From assembly GCA_002371025.1 (NCBI GenBank), contig DFFQ01000207.1, positions 3,080 to 67,079 of the forward strand: a stretch of 64,000 nt of DNA. The letters run 5' to 3'. The stretch is from Lachnospiraceae bacterium UBA3772 (GTDB lineage Bacteria > Bacillota > Clostridia > Lachnospirales > Lachnospiraceae). Below are positions 50,170 to 57,780 of the stretch, in pieces (positions within the stretch are counted from its first letter, which is position 1; each line of letters begins with the position of its first letter). The notes below the pieces were generated by a model, which was not told the origin of the DNA, did not search any database, and saw only the letters and a list, made by a program, of their open reading frames with translations. The position numbers were made by a program, and so were the translations under genes.

Positions 50170-50219
50170 CATAAAAATGGACCACAGCCCCCGGGACCTA
50201 GGTCCATTTTTATGTCAAC
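50165..50219 (-). repeat. REP-like palindrome, TGGACC class, full length, reverse core (last copy)
   Basis: GTTAACATAAAAATGGACC ... GGTCCATTTTTATGTCAAC, core GCCCCCGGGACC. Contains the methyltransferase stop codon. No further copy occurs up to 64 kb. Confidence 0.95.
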
Positions 50220-50238
50220 CAGGAAGGAGGAGCATCCC

Positions 50239-50910
50239 ATGACTTTATATGATAATCTTACAAAGGTAAAAGATGATAAATACCGTGAGTTCCAGATTAA
50301 ACTGGTTCCAAATATTTCGCCTGAGACGATCATTGGAGTCAGGACCCCTGCGATGCGAAGCATTGCAAAGAAATTGTTTGAAAGTCCTGAAAAAGATGCG
50401 TTCCTCGGCAGCCTGCCTCATAAATATTATGAGGAAAACCTGATCCATTTCTTTCTCATTTCGATGATAAAAGATTTTGATGAGGCCGTGAAAGCAGTAG
50501 AGGCATTTCTTCCTTACGTGGACTGCTGGCCGGTTTCGGACCAGGCAAGCCCAAAGTCATTTAAAAAGAATCATGAAAAACTTCTTCCGTATATCAAAAA
50601 ATGGATCGCCTCAGATCACGTATATACTGCCAGATTTGGCATTCGCATGCTGATGAATGAATTCCTTGGGGATGATTTTAAGAAGGAATATTTAGAGCTT
50701 GTGGCTAAAAAACAAGGTGAGGATTACTATCTTAAAATGATGCAGGCCTGGTATTTCGCAACAGCTTTAGCAAAGCAATACGAAGAGACATTTCCATATT
50801 TTAAGGAACATAGATTAGAGGACTGGGTTCATAAAAAAGCAATCCAGAAGGCCATAGAAAGCTACCGCGTTAGCGAGGAACATAAAGAGGAATTAAGGGC
50901 TGTAAAATAG
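50239..50910 (+). CDS. DNA alkylation repair protein (AlkD-like)
   Basis: A 223-aa helical HEAT-like protein of the AlkD/AlkC superfamily: GVRTPAMRSIAKKL (about 36-49), LPHKYYEENLIHFFLI and DCWPVSDQASPKSFKKN carry the conserved Trp/Asp residues used to excise alkylated bases. AGGAAGGAGGAG precedes ATG 50239; the longer frame from 50212 begins in the palindrome. Confidence 0.86.
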   Translation: MTLYDNLTKVKDDKYREFQIKLVPNISPETIIGVRTPAMRSIAKKLFESPEKDAFLGSLPHKYYEENLIHFFLISMIKDFDEAVKAVEAFLPYVDCWPVSDQASPKSFKKNHEKLLPYIKKWIASDHVYTARFGIRMLMNEFLGDDFKKEYLELVAKKQGEDYYLKMMQAWYFATALAKQYEETFPYFKEHRLEDWVHKKAIQKAIESYRVSEEHKEELRAVK

Positions 50911-50914
50911 CTTC

Positions 50915-50958
50915 ATGACAATATTTGATACTTGTTTGTATAATCTATACAAACAAGT
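50915..50958 (+). promoter_or_regulatory. Promoter with overlapping palindromic operator
   Basis: ATGACA (50915-50920), 18 bases, TATAAT (50939-50944). A perfect 13-bp dyad ACTTGTTTGTATA-ATC-TATACAAACAAGT (50930-50958) covers the -10 box, a classical repressor position. It controls the GNAT gene starting at 50977. The dyad could instead act as a terminator because TTTTAT follows it. Confidence 0.6.
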
Positions 50959-50976
50959 TTTATGGGGGATAAAAGC

Positions 50977-51429
50977 ATGTTAAATTACAGACTTATGACA
51001 ATTAATGATTATAAGCCAGCATATGATCTGTGGATCAAATGTCAAAATGGATTAAACAATAAAGATGATTCCTATGAAGGAATAAAGAAGTACCTTGATC
51101 GAAATCCAAATACTTCTTTCGTTGCAGAACTTGATGGAAATGTAGTCGGTGTCATTTTATGTGGGCACGATGGAAGAAGAGGGATCATCCAGCACGCCTG
51201 CATATCACCGGATTGCAGGCGAATGGGGATAGGAAAGAAGCTGGTCAGTCTTTCACTTGAAGCACTAAAAGATGAAGGAATAAATAAGGTCCTTCTTGTT
51301 GCATTTAAAAAAAATGAGGCAGGCAACGCTTTCTGGGAAGCTGAGGGCTTTACTCTTCGTGATGATCTTAATTATAGAAACAAGGCTCTTACAGAAATGA
51401 TACGTATCGACCCAGAGTATGTAAAATAA
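50977..51429 (+). CDS. GNAT family N-acetyltransferase
   Basis: A 150-aa acetyltransferase: MLNYRLMTINDYKPAYDLW at the start, VAELDGNVVGVILCGHDGRRG, the CoA loop CRRMGIGKKLVSLSLEAL (about 87-104) and NEAGNAFWEAEGF (about 120-132). TATGGGGGAT lies upstream of ATG 50977; an in-frame ATG at 50962 overlaps that site and the dyad operator. A terminator hairpin follows. Confidence 0.83.
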   Translation: MLNYRLMTINDYKPAYDLWIKCQNGLNNKDDSYEGIKKYLDRNPNTSFVAELDGNVVGVILCGHDGRRGIIQHACISPDCRRMGIGKKLVSLSLEALKDEGINKVLLVAFKKNEAGNAFWEAEGFTLRDDLNYRNKALTEMIRIDPEYVK

Positions 51430-51440
51430 TAAGAAAATGA

Positions 51441-51487
51441 TTTTAGGGAACTTTTGCGTGATTTATTATGTGAAAAGTTCCCTAAAA
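51441..51487 (+). terminator. Bidirectional hairpin terminator
   Basis: TTTTAGGGAACTTTT (51441-51455) pairs perfectly with AAAAGTTCCCTAAAA (51473-51487), 17-nt loop. Lies between two GNAT genes. Confidence 0.7.
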
Positions 51488-51560
51488 TACTTTATTATCG
51501 TCTTAGTAACATTTTCAAGTTAGTTAATTAGAGCTTTTTAGAGAGGATTTGATTTAAGAA

Positions 51561-52061
51561 ATGACAGAAATAATAAAAAGACTTGATAATACTTCGCATG
51601 ACTTTGTACTTAAGCATAATGAAACACACATTGAATATCTCTTACCTATGGAAAAAGATAAACTCTTATTTTTAAATGAAAAGGCTGAGTTATTTGATGT
51701 GATATATGTAAATGATTGTCCGGCTGGTTCCTGCATAGCGCTTAGAGAGGGCGTAGAAGAATATGACATTAAAGGTTATAAGGAATTCTTAAAGTATTAT
51801 TCAAAATATTTATATGTCGACACGATAGTTATAGATGAAATATTTCAAGGAATGGGCTTGGGAAGAAAGTTATATCAAAATGTATTTAACTTGGCTGAAA
51901 AATCAGGCGTAGAGGCAGTTACAGCTGTAATAACAACTATGCCATGTAACAAGGCAAGCCTTAAATTCCATGAGAAAATGGGATTTCATGAAATTGGAGA
52001 GTTGTCGCTTAGAGGTGGCAGTGTAAAAGCTTCGCAGTGGGTGAAGGAGATTAAGAGTTAG
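51561..52061 (+). CDS. GNAT family N-acetyltransferase
   Basis: A 166-aa acetyltransferase: the pattern YVDTIVIDEIFQGMGLGRKL (about 88-107) is the strand 4/CoA loop, followed by NLAEKSGVEAVTAVITTMP and NKASLKFHEKMGFHEIG. The sequence is less similar to the preceding GNAT than expected for a recent duplication. Ribosome site AGAGAGGA lies rather far upstream. The 277 bases after it are AT-rich and show no feature; they mark the border to the palindrome-free region. Confidence 0.82.
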   Translation: MTEIIKRLDNTSHDFVLKHNETHIEYLLPMEKDKLLFLNEKAELFDVIYVNDCPAGSCIALREGVEEYDIKGYKEFLKYYSKYLYVDTIVIDEIFQGMGLGRKLYQNVFNLAEKSGVEAVTAVITTMPCNKASLKFHEKMGFHEIGELSLRGGSVKASQWVKEIKS

Positions 52062-52338
52062 AAAATATTATATTAATAAAAAAGGTGAAAGCGAATAGTA
52101 AAATAAATTAAATCGAATGATAATAATACATAACGATTATGCTGAATAATATTTGAATGTTGGTTTAATAATATTTACAGAAGGGTTAAAATAATATGAT
52201 GATAATAGAAAAACAAAATTACCATCAGACTCAAATAGTATTGTAATAGTGGTAAAAATAACTTACAAAGTTAAATCTAGATTGGGTATTGCTTAAATTT
52301 ATTAAGAGTGGTAAAGTGATTGTAGAGGAGGGAAAATA

Positions 52339-53076
52339 ATGAATAAAAAGATTTCAAGTAATAAGTTTACAGTTGATTTGACAGATGAAAATAAAGCTAT
52401 ATTGGAAGATATCAATTTAAATACAATGTTGCCATATGGACAAATAATTAACAGAATAATAAATGTTTTTTGTGGAACACCTAATTACATAAAAGAAGAA
52501 TTAGTGTCTTTTGTGATGAAAAAAGTAGAGTTATTAGAAAAGCAAATGAAATTTGCAGGTCCATATGAATATGAAACTTTAATGGAAAAATATGATATAT
52601 ATAACGAGTTAGTTACTTTTATAAATCGGGGAAAAAAAATAGAAAAAATTAATTCACAAGTTAAGATGACACAATATGAAATTAATGAGGGGGTTGTTAT
52701 TTGTCCAAGTGATTGGATTGTCGTTAATCCAGAAAAACAACATAATAGCTGCTATGCTGGGGTAGTAGAATGTAGAAAGTCTTGTTTTGAAGTTCCACAT
52801 TTTCTTTTCTTTACTAATAAATTAGGTAATGAGTACGATGACGAATTATATGATGAAGTAAACAAAAAATGTTGTAAAAAATGGCCGCAATTTAATGATA
52901 TTTTAAAAAAACAGGTTGAAATAATGTATGATACAGAGGGAAATATTATTAATAATGACGAATGGCTTAAGGCTCCAATTCTTGGTTATTTTGCGCTTTT
53001 AGACAAGGACGATCCAACATTATCTAAAGACCATATATTCCCAATGGGCGCTATGATAATACGTAAGAAACAATAA
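52339..53076 (+). CDS. Unknown protein with ribbon-helix-helix-like N-terminus
   Basis: A 245-aa protein. Residues about 9-45 (KFTVDLTDENKAILEDINLN, then YGQIINRIINVF) look like a ribbon-helix-helix DNA-binding unit, followed by a helical linker (50-90) and a C-terminal domain with several Cys (CYAGVVECRKSC, KCCKKW). GAGGAGGG precedes ATG 52339. No family recognised. The hexapeptide YGQIIN recurs in the next protein. Codon usage is AT-rich, unlike genes left of 51 kb. Confidence 0.6.
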   Translation: MNKKISSNKFTVDLTDENKAILEDINLNTMLPYGQIINRIINVFCGTPNYIKEELVSFVMKKVELLEKQMKFAGPYEYETLMEKYDIYNELVTFINRGKKIEKINSQVKMTQYEINEGVVICPSDWIVVNPEKQHNSCYAGVVECRKSCFEVPHFLFFTNKLGNEYDDELYDEVNKKCCKKWPQFNDILKKQVEIMYDTEGNIINNDEWLKAPILGYFALLDKDDPTLSKDHIFPMGAMIIRKKQ

Positions 53077-53102
53077 AAATACATAGATGAAGGGAGAAAT
53101 AA

Positions 53103-54203
53103 TTGTTTTATATGGGTAGAAAAATAGAGGATTTATCAGAAAAAGAAAAGTTTGCGTTGGTTAATGATTATTTTGAAAACAAGGAAATATCAGTAACTGA
53201 AATAATTAAAAAATATGATTTGGATTATAAAAAAAATGAATTGGTAAGATTCCTTCCATATAAAGAAACAACAGAAATTTGCCCTTATTGTAATGTGTCT
53301 ATGAATGCAAAGATTAAGGGCAGAGGAATTTTAGATTATCCTTCCTGCTGGATTTGTGGACATATAAAGTATAACGAGTCATATATGAAGTGTGAATGCA
53401 ATAATTGTAGACAGCTGTTAGTTGAAGAGCAAAAGAAAAAAAGATGCTTAATTGAGGCGGCATATTCTCAAAATGAAAAAATAAATTTTAGTGATTTAGA
53501 TTTGAAAACGCAAATAAAATTATCAAGGATGATTTTAAAGTCTTCAAGTGACTTTATAATATTCGATCCAAATAAAATTGATGTCATTAATGATTGGGAA
53601 GTTATAGATAAGTTAATCGAAAAAAAATATTTTACTGTTTCTAGTAAAAATGATATTACAGCATTTGAAGATTGTGATAAATTTCCGTATTATTATAATA
53701 AATATAGAGTCTTATATGATATTAATATAGTTTTTTCTGAGGAAGAAAAAGAACTCTTATGTAAGAATAGATATTTTTGTCAAAAATCTGATAGATTAGA
53801 AAAATTAAAAGTTTTGAAAGACTATATACATAAAGACGTGATGAATTACTTTAAAAAAGAGTTATTAAGAAGAGGACTATATTTCGAAATAATGCCAGCT
53901 GCAGAAGAAGAATTCAAAAAATTATATGAAATATTGAGCTATGGACAAATAATCAATCAATGCTATGGAATGGCGAGACATATATCAGATCAAGTTATAA
54001 GTGGAAGAATAAGTAGCTATGATGTCCCTAAAATGGCATTACATTATACATATTGTTCTATATTAAAGGGGTTAAATAAAGGTTGGCATATTAATAATAG
54101 TGATGTGTTTTTTGCTGAAAGAGAATTACAAGATTTTATAACAAATATACTAAGAAAAGATATGACGATATTGAATTCTGTTGTTACAGAAGATATGTTA
54201 TAG
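53103..54203 (+). CDS. Unknown protein with zinc-ribbon-like Cys clusters
   Basis: A 366-aa protein starting at TTG 53103 (AGGGAGA 6 bases upstream) or ATG 53112. Two putative zinc ligand sets, CPYC (about 61-64) with CWIC (about 82-85) and CECNNC (about 96-101), lie near the N-terminus, after a short helix-turn-helix-like part (SVTEIIKKYDLDY). The C-terminal 200 residues are helical. YGQIIN also occurs here (about 283-288). It begins 27 bases after the previous gene, so the two are probably an operon. Function unknown. Confidence 0.6.
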   Translation: MFYMGRKIEDLSEKEKFALVNDYFENKEISVTEIIKKYDLDYKKNELVRFLPYKETTEICPYCNVSMNAKIKGRGILDYPSCWICGHIKYNESYMKCECNNCRQLLVEEQKKKRCLIEAAYSQNEKINFSDLDLKTQIKLSRMILKSSSDFIIFDPNKIDVINDWEVIDKLIEKKYFTVSSKNDITAFEDCDKFPYYYNKYRVLYDINIVFSEEEKELLCKNRYFCQKSDRLEKLKVLKDYIHKDVMNYFKKELLRRGLYFEIMPAAEEEFKKLYEILSYGQIINQCYGMARHISDQVISGRISSYDVPKMALHYTYCSILKGLNKGWHINNSDVFFAERELQDFITNILRKDMTILNSVVTEDML

Positions 54204-54272
54204 AAAAAAAACTATAGATTATATTATATGACACAATCTACCAAATATGATAGAATAAAGCATATAATTTAT

Positions 54273-54300
54273 ATGGCTTTTAGCATTTGCTGAAAGCCAT
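54273..54300 (+). terminator. Hairpin between the zinc-ribbon gene and the helicase
   Basis: ATGGCTTTTAGC (54273-54284), ATTT loop, GCTGAAAGCCAT (54289-54300), one mismatch/wobble; no strong T-run follows. Confidence 0.45.
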
Positions 54301-54340
54301 TTGCTGTTGTTGTGGTTTATGTTGAGGGTTTAGTATCGTC

Positions 54341-57300
54341 ATGGGGCTTTTAAAGAGACTATTTAGCTATAAAATAGATAAACAGAATAAAAAATCTATA
54401 AAGTCAGTGGCTTCACAGAGTGTACCTCAAAATGAAAATTTATCAAGACTTCTTAAGTGTGGAGATTATATCAATTCTTTATTAATTTTTGATAGATATA
54501 TAGCTAGAAGTGATTATTCTAGTACGCTTTCAGATTATTCTGAAAATGTAGAATCTTTTAAAGTCCTCAAAGAAAGTGGAATGTTTGAGGATTTCTGCAA
54601 AAAATATGGTGTGTACCCAAACAGAGTAGAAAATATCATAGATAATTATAAGAATATTCAAGAATTGGTAGAAAAGCATAATACGGATTTTGTTGAATAT
54701 TCAATGGTAACCGAAAAGAAATATTTAGATAATATTCTTGAAAAAGTTGATCCAGATATTAAATTAGATGATGATCAGAGAAGGGTCATTCTTACTGACG
54801 AGGATTATTGTCTTGTTATAGCTGGTGCAGGTGCGGGTAAAACAACAACAGTAGCTGCAAAGGTTAAATATTTAGTTGATAAGAAGGGTATAGATCCTTC
54901 TCAGATACTTGTGGTTTCATTTACAAATAAAGCAGTAAATGAATTAAAGGAAAAGATTCAAAAAGGTTTAGGGATAGATTGTCCTATAGCAACATTTCAT
55001 TCTACAGGAAATGCAATCATTCATAAGAATAATCCAGATGAAAAATTAAATATAGTTGACTCATCTAAGATGTATTTTGTTCTCAGAGATTATTTTAAGA
55101 ATTCAATTTTGAAGAAGGAAAGTGTTGTAAATAGTCTTATTATGTTCTTTGCTTCTTATTTTGATGCGCCTTATGAAGGTGATGATCTTAATGGATTCTT
55201 TAATAATATAGCAAAGGCTAATTACACTACTATGCGTAGTGAATTAGAAGATTTTAAGAGAGAAGTTATTGATAGAAAAACAAAAAAATCTATTACAATT
55301 CAAAATGAATTTCTGCGTTCTTATCAGGAAGTTGAAATAGCCAATTTCCTGTATCTTAATAATATAGATTATGAATATGAGCCGATATATAGATACAATA
55401 TTGAATTTTCAAGAAAGCCATATACACCAGATTTTATTATTTATCAAGGTGAAAAGAGAGTATATTTAGAACATTTTGCATTATCAGAATCTGGAGAAAA
55501 TGATAGATTTTCTCCAGAAGAGATTGAAAGATATAAAAAAGCTGTAAGGGACAAATGTATCTTACATAAGAAGCATGGAACAGATTTAATTTATACATTT
55601 TCTGCTTATAATGATGGCAGACCATTATTAGATCATTTAAAGGAAAAACTTGTAGCTATTGGTTTTGAATTAAAACCAAGACCTAACCAGGAAGTTATGG
55701 AAATGATCGTAGCAGGAGAAGAAAACAGATATATCCGTAAATTACTGAATTTGGTATGTCGGTTTATATCTAATTTTAAAGTGAATTCATATGAAGAAAA
55801 TGATTTTGAAAGAATGTATCATTCAACGCAAAATGTTAGAAGCAGGCTGTTTTTAAATATCTGCAATGATTGTTATTTAGAATATCAGCGTTGGCTTAAA
55901 GAAAATAAAGCAGTAGATTTTGAAGATTTGATAAATGAATCAGCTAGAATCCTTAGAGAAATTAAGGAAATGAAGCAAAAACTTGATTTCAAATATATCA
56001 TTGTGGATGAATATCAGGACATTTCTAGACAGAGATTTGATCTGACAAAAGCTTTATCTGAGGTTACCGATGCAAAAATCATTGCTGTTGGAGATGATTG
56101 GCAATCCATTTATGCCTTTAGTGGTTCTGATTTAACTCTATTTACTAGATTTAAGGAAAAAATGGGTTATGCTAAGATGCTTAAGATTGTAAGAACTTAT
56201 CGTAACTCTCAGGAAGTTATTGATATAGCGGGTAATTTTATTCAGCAAAATAAAGAACAGATTAGTAAGCAGCTTATTTCACTTAAGCATATTGAAGATC
56301 CAGTTCTTATATATACGTATGATTCAAAGAAAAAAACACCTAATGGAAATAGGACAACTGGAGCAAATTATGAAATGGCTAAAGCTATAGAAAAGGTACT
56401 GACAGATCTTTTGGCATATAAAAAAAGAGAAAATGTTGAACCTGGAAAAATATTATTACTTGGAAGATATGGATTTGATGGAGATCATTTAGAAAAATCA
56501 GGTCTTTTTGAAAGTATTACTAGGAACAGTAAAATAAAAAGTGTTAAGTATCCTTTCCTTGATATAACATTTATGACAGCTCATTCTTCAAAAGGACTGG
56601 GATATGATGATGTAATTGTTATAAATGGTAAAAATGAAACTTATGGATTTCCATCAAAAGTAGAAGATGATCCTGTACTTTCTTTTGTTATTAAAGGTGA
56701 TAAGGCAATTGATTATGCAGAAGAGAGAAGACTCTTTTATGTTGCAATGACAAGAACAAAAAATAGAGCTTTCTTTATTGCGCCTGAAGCGAATCCATCA
56801 GAGTTTTTGCTTGAGTTGAAAAGAAACTATAAAAATGTAAAATTGCTGGGGGATTGGAATGAAGAAGAACCTGAAAGTGTTGCAAAAAAAGCATGTCCTA
56901 TATGTGGATATCCAATGCAATATAAGTATAAACAAGCATATGGACTAAGGTTATACATTTGCACAAATGAGCCTGAAATATGTGGTTTTATGACTAATCA
57001 ATACTCGGCTGGAAAACTTGCAATTCAGAAATGTGATAAATGTAGTGATGGTTATTTAATTGTAAAGAAAGGAAAAACTACGGGCTTTTTTCTTGGATGT
57101 ACAAATTATAAAATTAATGGTACAGGCTGTAATAATACAGTTAGTAAACAGGATTATTATATGCAAATGGGATATAGCTTAGAAGAACCGAAATCTAAAA
57201 AAATAAATGATACATTTAATTCTCAACAAGTAGTAAATAAAAAAGAAAAAAATGTAGTTGTTCAGAGCAATTCTAAAACTGGAATTTATGCTGAGGTAAT

Positions 57301-57745
57301 TTCAAGATATGCAAGTGAACTTCCTTTTAAATGGAATGCAAGTGATGAAGAGTATATTGATATCAAAAAGGCTAATGTTAAAGAAGTAGTATATAATGGG
57401 CTGGATTTAAATGAAGTTTTATTTAATGTTTTGAATGGATTGCAGAATGTAAGCAGGGTAAAGTATTATGGTGTGAATGTTTTTTGTGATTTCCTTAGAG
57501 GAATAGAGAATCAAAAGATTGTAGATAATAAATTATATGAGTTTCCAGAGTATGGAATGTATAATGTACTTTCATCAATTAAAATTAAAGCTTTAATAAA
57601 TTGGATGATTAAAGAACATTATACTCTTAAAACAAAGGGGCAATATCCGGTTCTTCATTCTACATATGAAGGCCTTCATTATTCTGAAAGTATAACAGAA
57701 GGCAAACTTAAAAGGCTGAGAAAAATATTGGAAGAATTGGATTAA
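54341..57745 (+). CDS. UvrD/HelD-like DNA helicase with embedded PD-(D/E)XK-like domain
   Basis: A 1134-aa superfamily 1 helicase. Walker A AGAGAGKTTT lies at about 160-169, DEYQDIS (motif II) at about 556-562, QSIYAFSGS and the C-terminal MTRTKNR motif VI follow. Inserted at about 325-385 is a nuclease-like fold (EVEIANFLYLNNIDYEYEP ... YTPDFII ... VYLEHFA) with Glu, Asp364 and Glu in the right order. Two zinc modules at the C-terminus (CPICGYP, about 852; CDKCSDG) resemble topoisomerase C4 fingers. It would unwind and possibly cut DNA. GAGGGTTTAG is a weak ribosome site before ATG 54341. Confidence 0.85.
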   Translation: MGLLKRLFSYKIDKQNKKSIKSVASQSVPQNENLSRLLKCGDYINSLLIFDRYIARSDYSSTLSDYSENVESFKVLKESGMFEDFCKKYGVYPNRVENIIDNYKNIQELVEKHNTDFVEYSMVTEKKYLDNILEKVDPDIKLDDDQRRVILTDEDYCLVIAGAGAGKTTTVAAKVKYLVDKKGIDPSQILVVSFTNKAVNELKEKIQKGLGIDCPIATFHSTGNAIIHKNNPDEKLNIVDSSKMYFVLRDYFKNSILKKESVVNSLIMFFASYFDAPYEGDDLNGFFNNIAKANYTTMRSELEDFKREVIDRKTKKSITIQNEFLRSYQEVEIANFLYLNNIDYEYEPIYRYNIEFSRKPYTPDFIIYQGEKRVYLEHFALSESGENDRFSPEEIERYKKAVRDKCILHKKHGTDLIYTFSAYNDGRPLLDHLKEKLVAIGFELKPRPNQEVMEMIVAGEENRYIRKLLNLVCRFISNFKVNSYEENDFERMYHSTQNVRSRLFLNICNDCYLEYQRWLKENKAVDFEDLINESARILREIKEMKQKLDFKYIIVDEYQDISRQRFDLTKALSEVTDAKIIAVGDDWQSIYAFSGSDLTLFTRFKEKMGYAKMLKIVRTYRNSQEVIDIAGNFIQQNKEQISKQLISLKHIEDPVLIYTYDSKKKTPNGNRTTGANYEMAKAIEKVLTDLLAYKKRENVEPGKILLLGRYGFDGDHLEKSGLFESITRNSKIKSVKYPFLDITFMTAHSSKGLGYDDVIVINGKNETYGFPSKVEDDPVLSFVIKGDKAIDYAEERRLFYVAMTRTKNRAFFIAPEANPSEFLLELKRNYKNVKLLGDWNEEEPESVAKKACPICGYPMQYKYKQAYGLRLYICTNEPEICGFMTNQYSAGKLAIQKCDKCSDGYLIVKKGKTTGFFLGCTNYKINGTGCNNTVSKQDYYMQMGYSLEEPKSKKINDTFNSQQVVNKKEKNVVVQSNSKTGIYAEVISRYASELPFKWNASDEEYIDIKKANVKEVVYNGLDLNEVLFNVLNGLQNVSRVKYYGVNVFCDFLRGIENQKIVDNKLYEFPEYGMYNVLSSIKIKALINWMIKEHYTLKTKGQYPVLHSTYEGLHYSESITEGKLKRLRKILEELD

Positions 57746-57780
57746 CCAGAATAAATATAAAGGAATTGTAAAAATTACCT

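Noticed and set aside
1272-50219. Interpretation of the palindromes simply as Rho-independent terminators
   Set aside because: The sequence, including core and outer ends, is conserved far beyond what a terminator needs; copies occur in leaders, in divergent gaps and beside ordinary terminators (25929-25954), and inside the thi leader. A terminator side effect remains possible.
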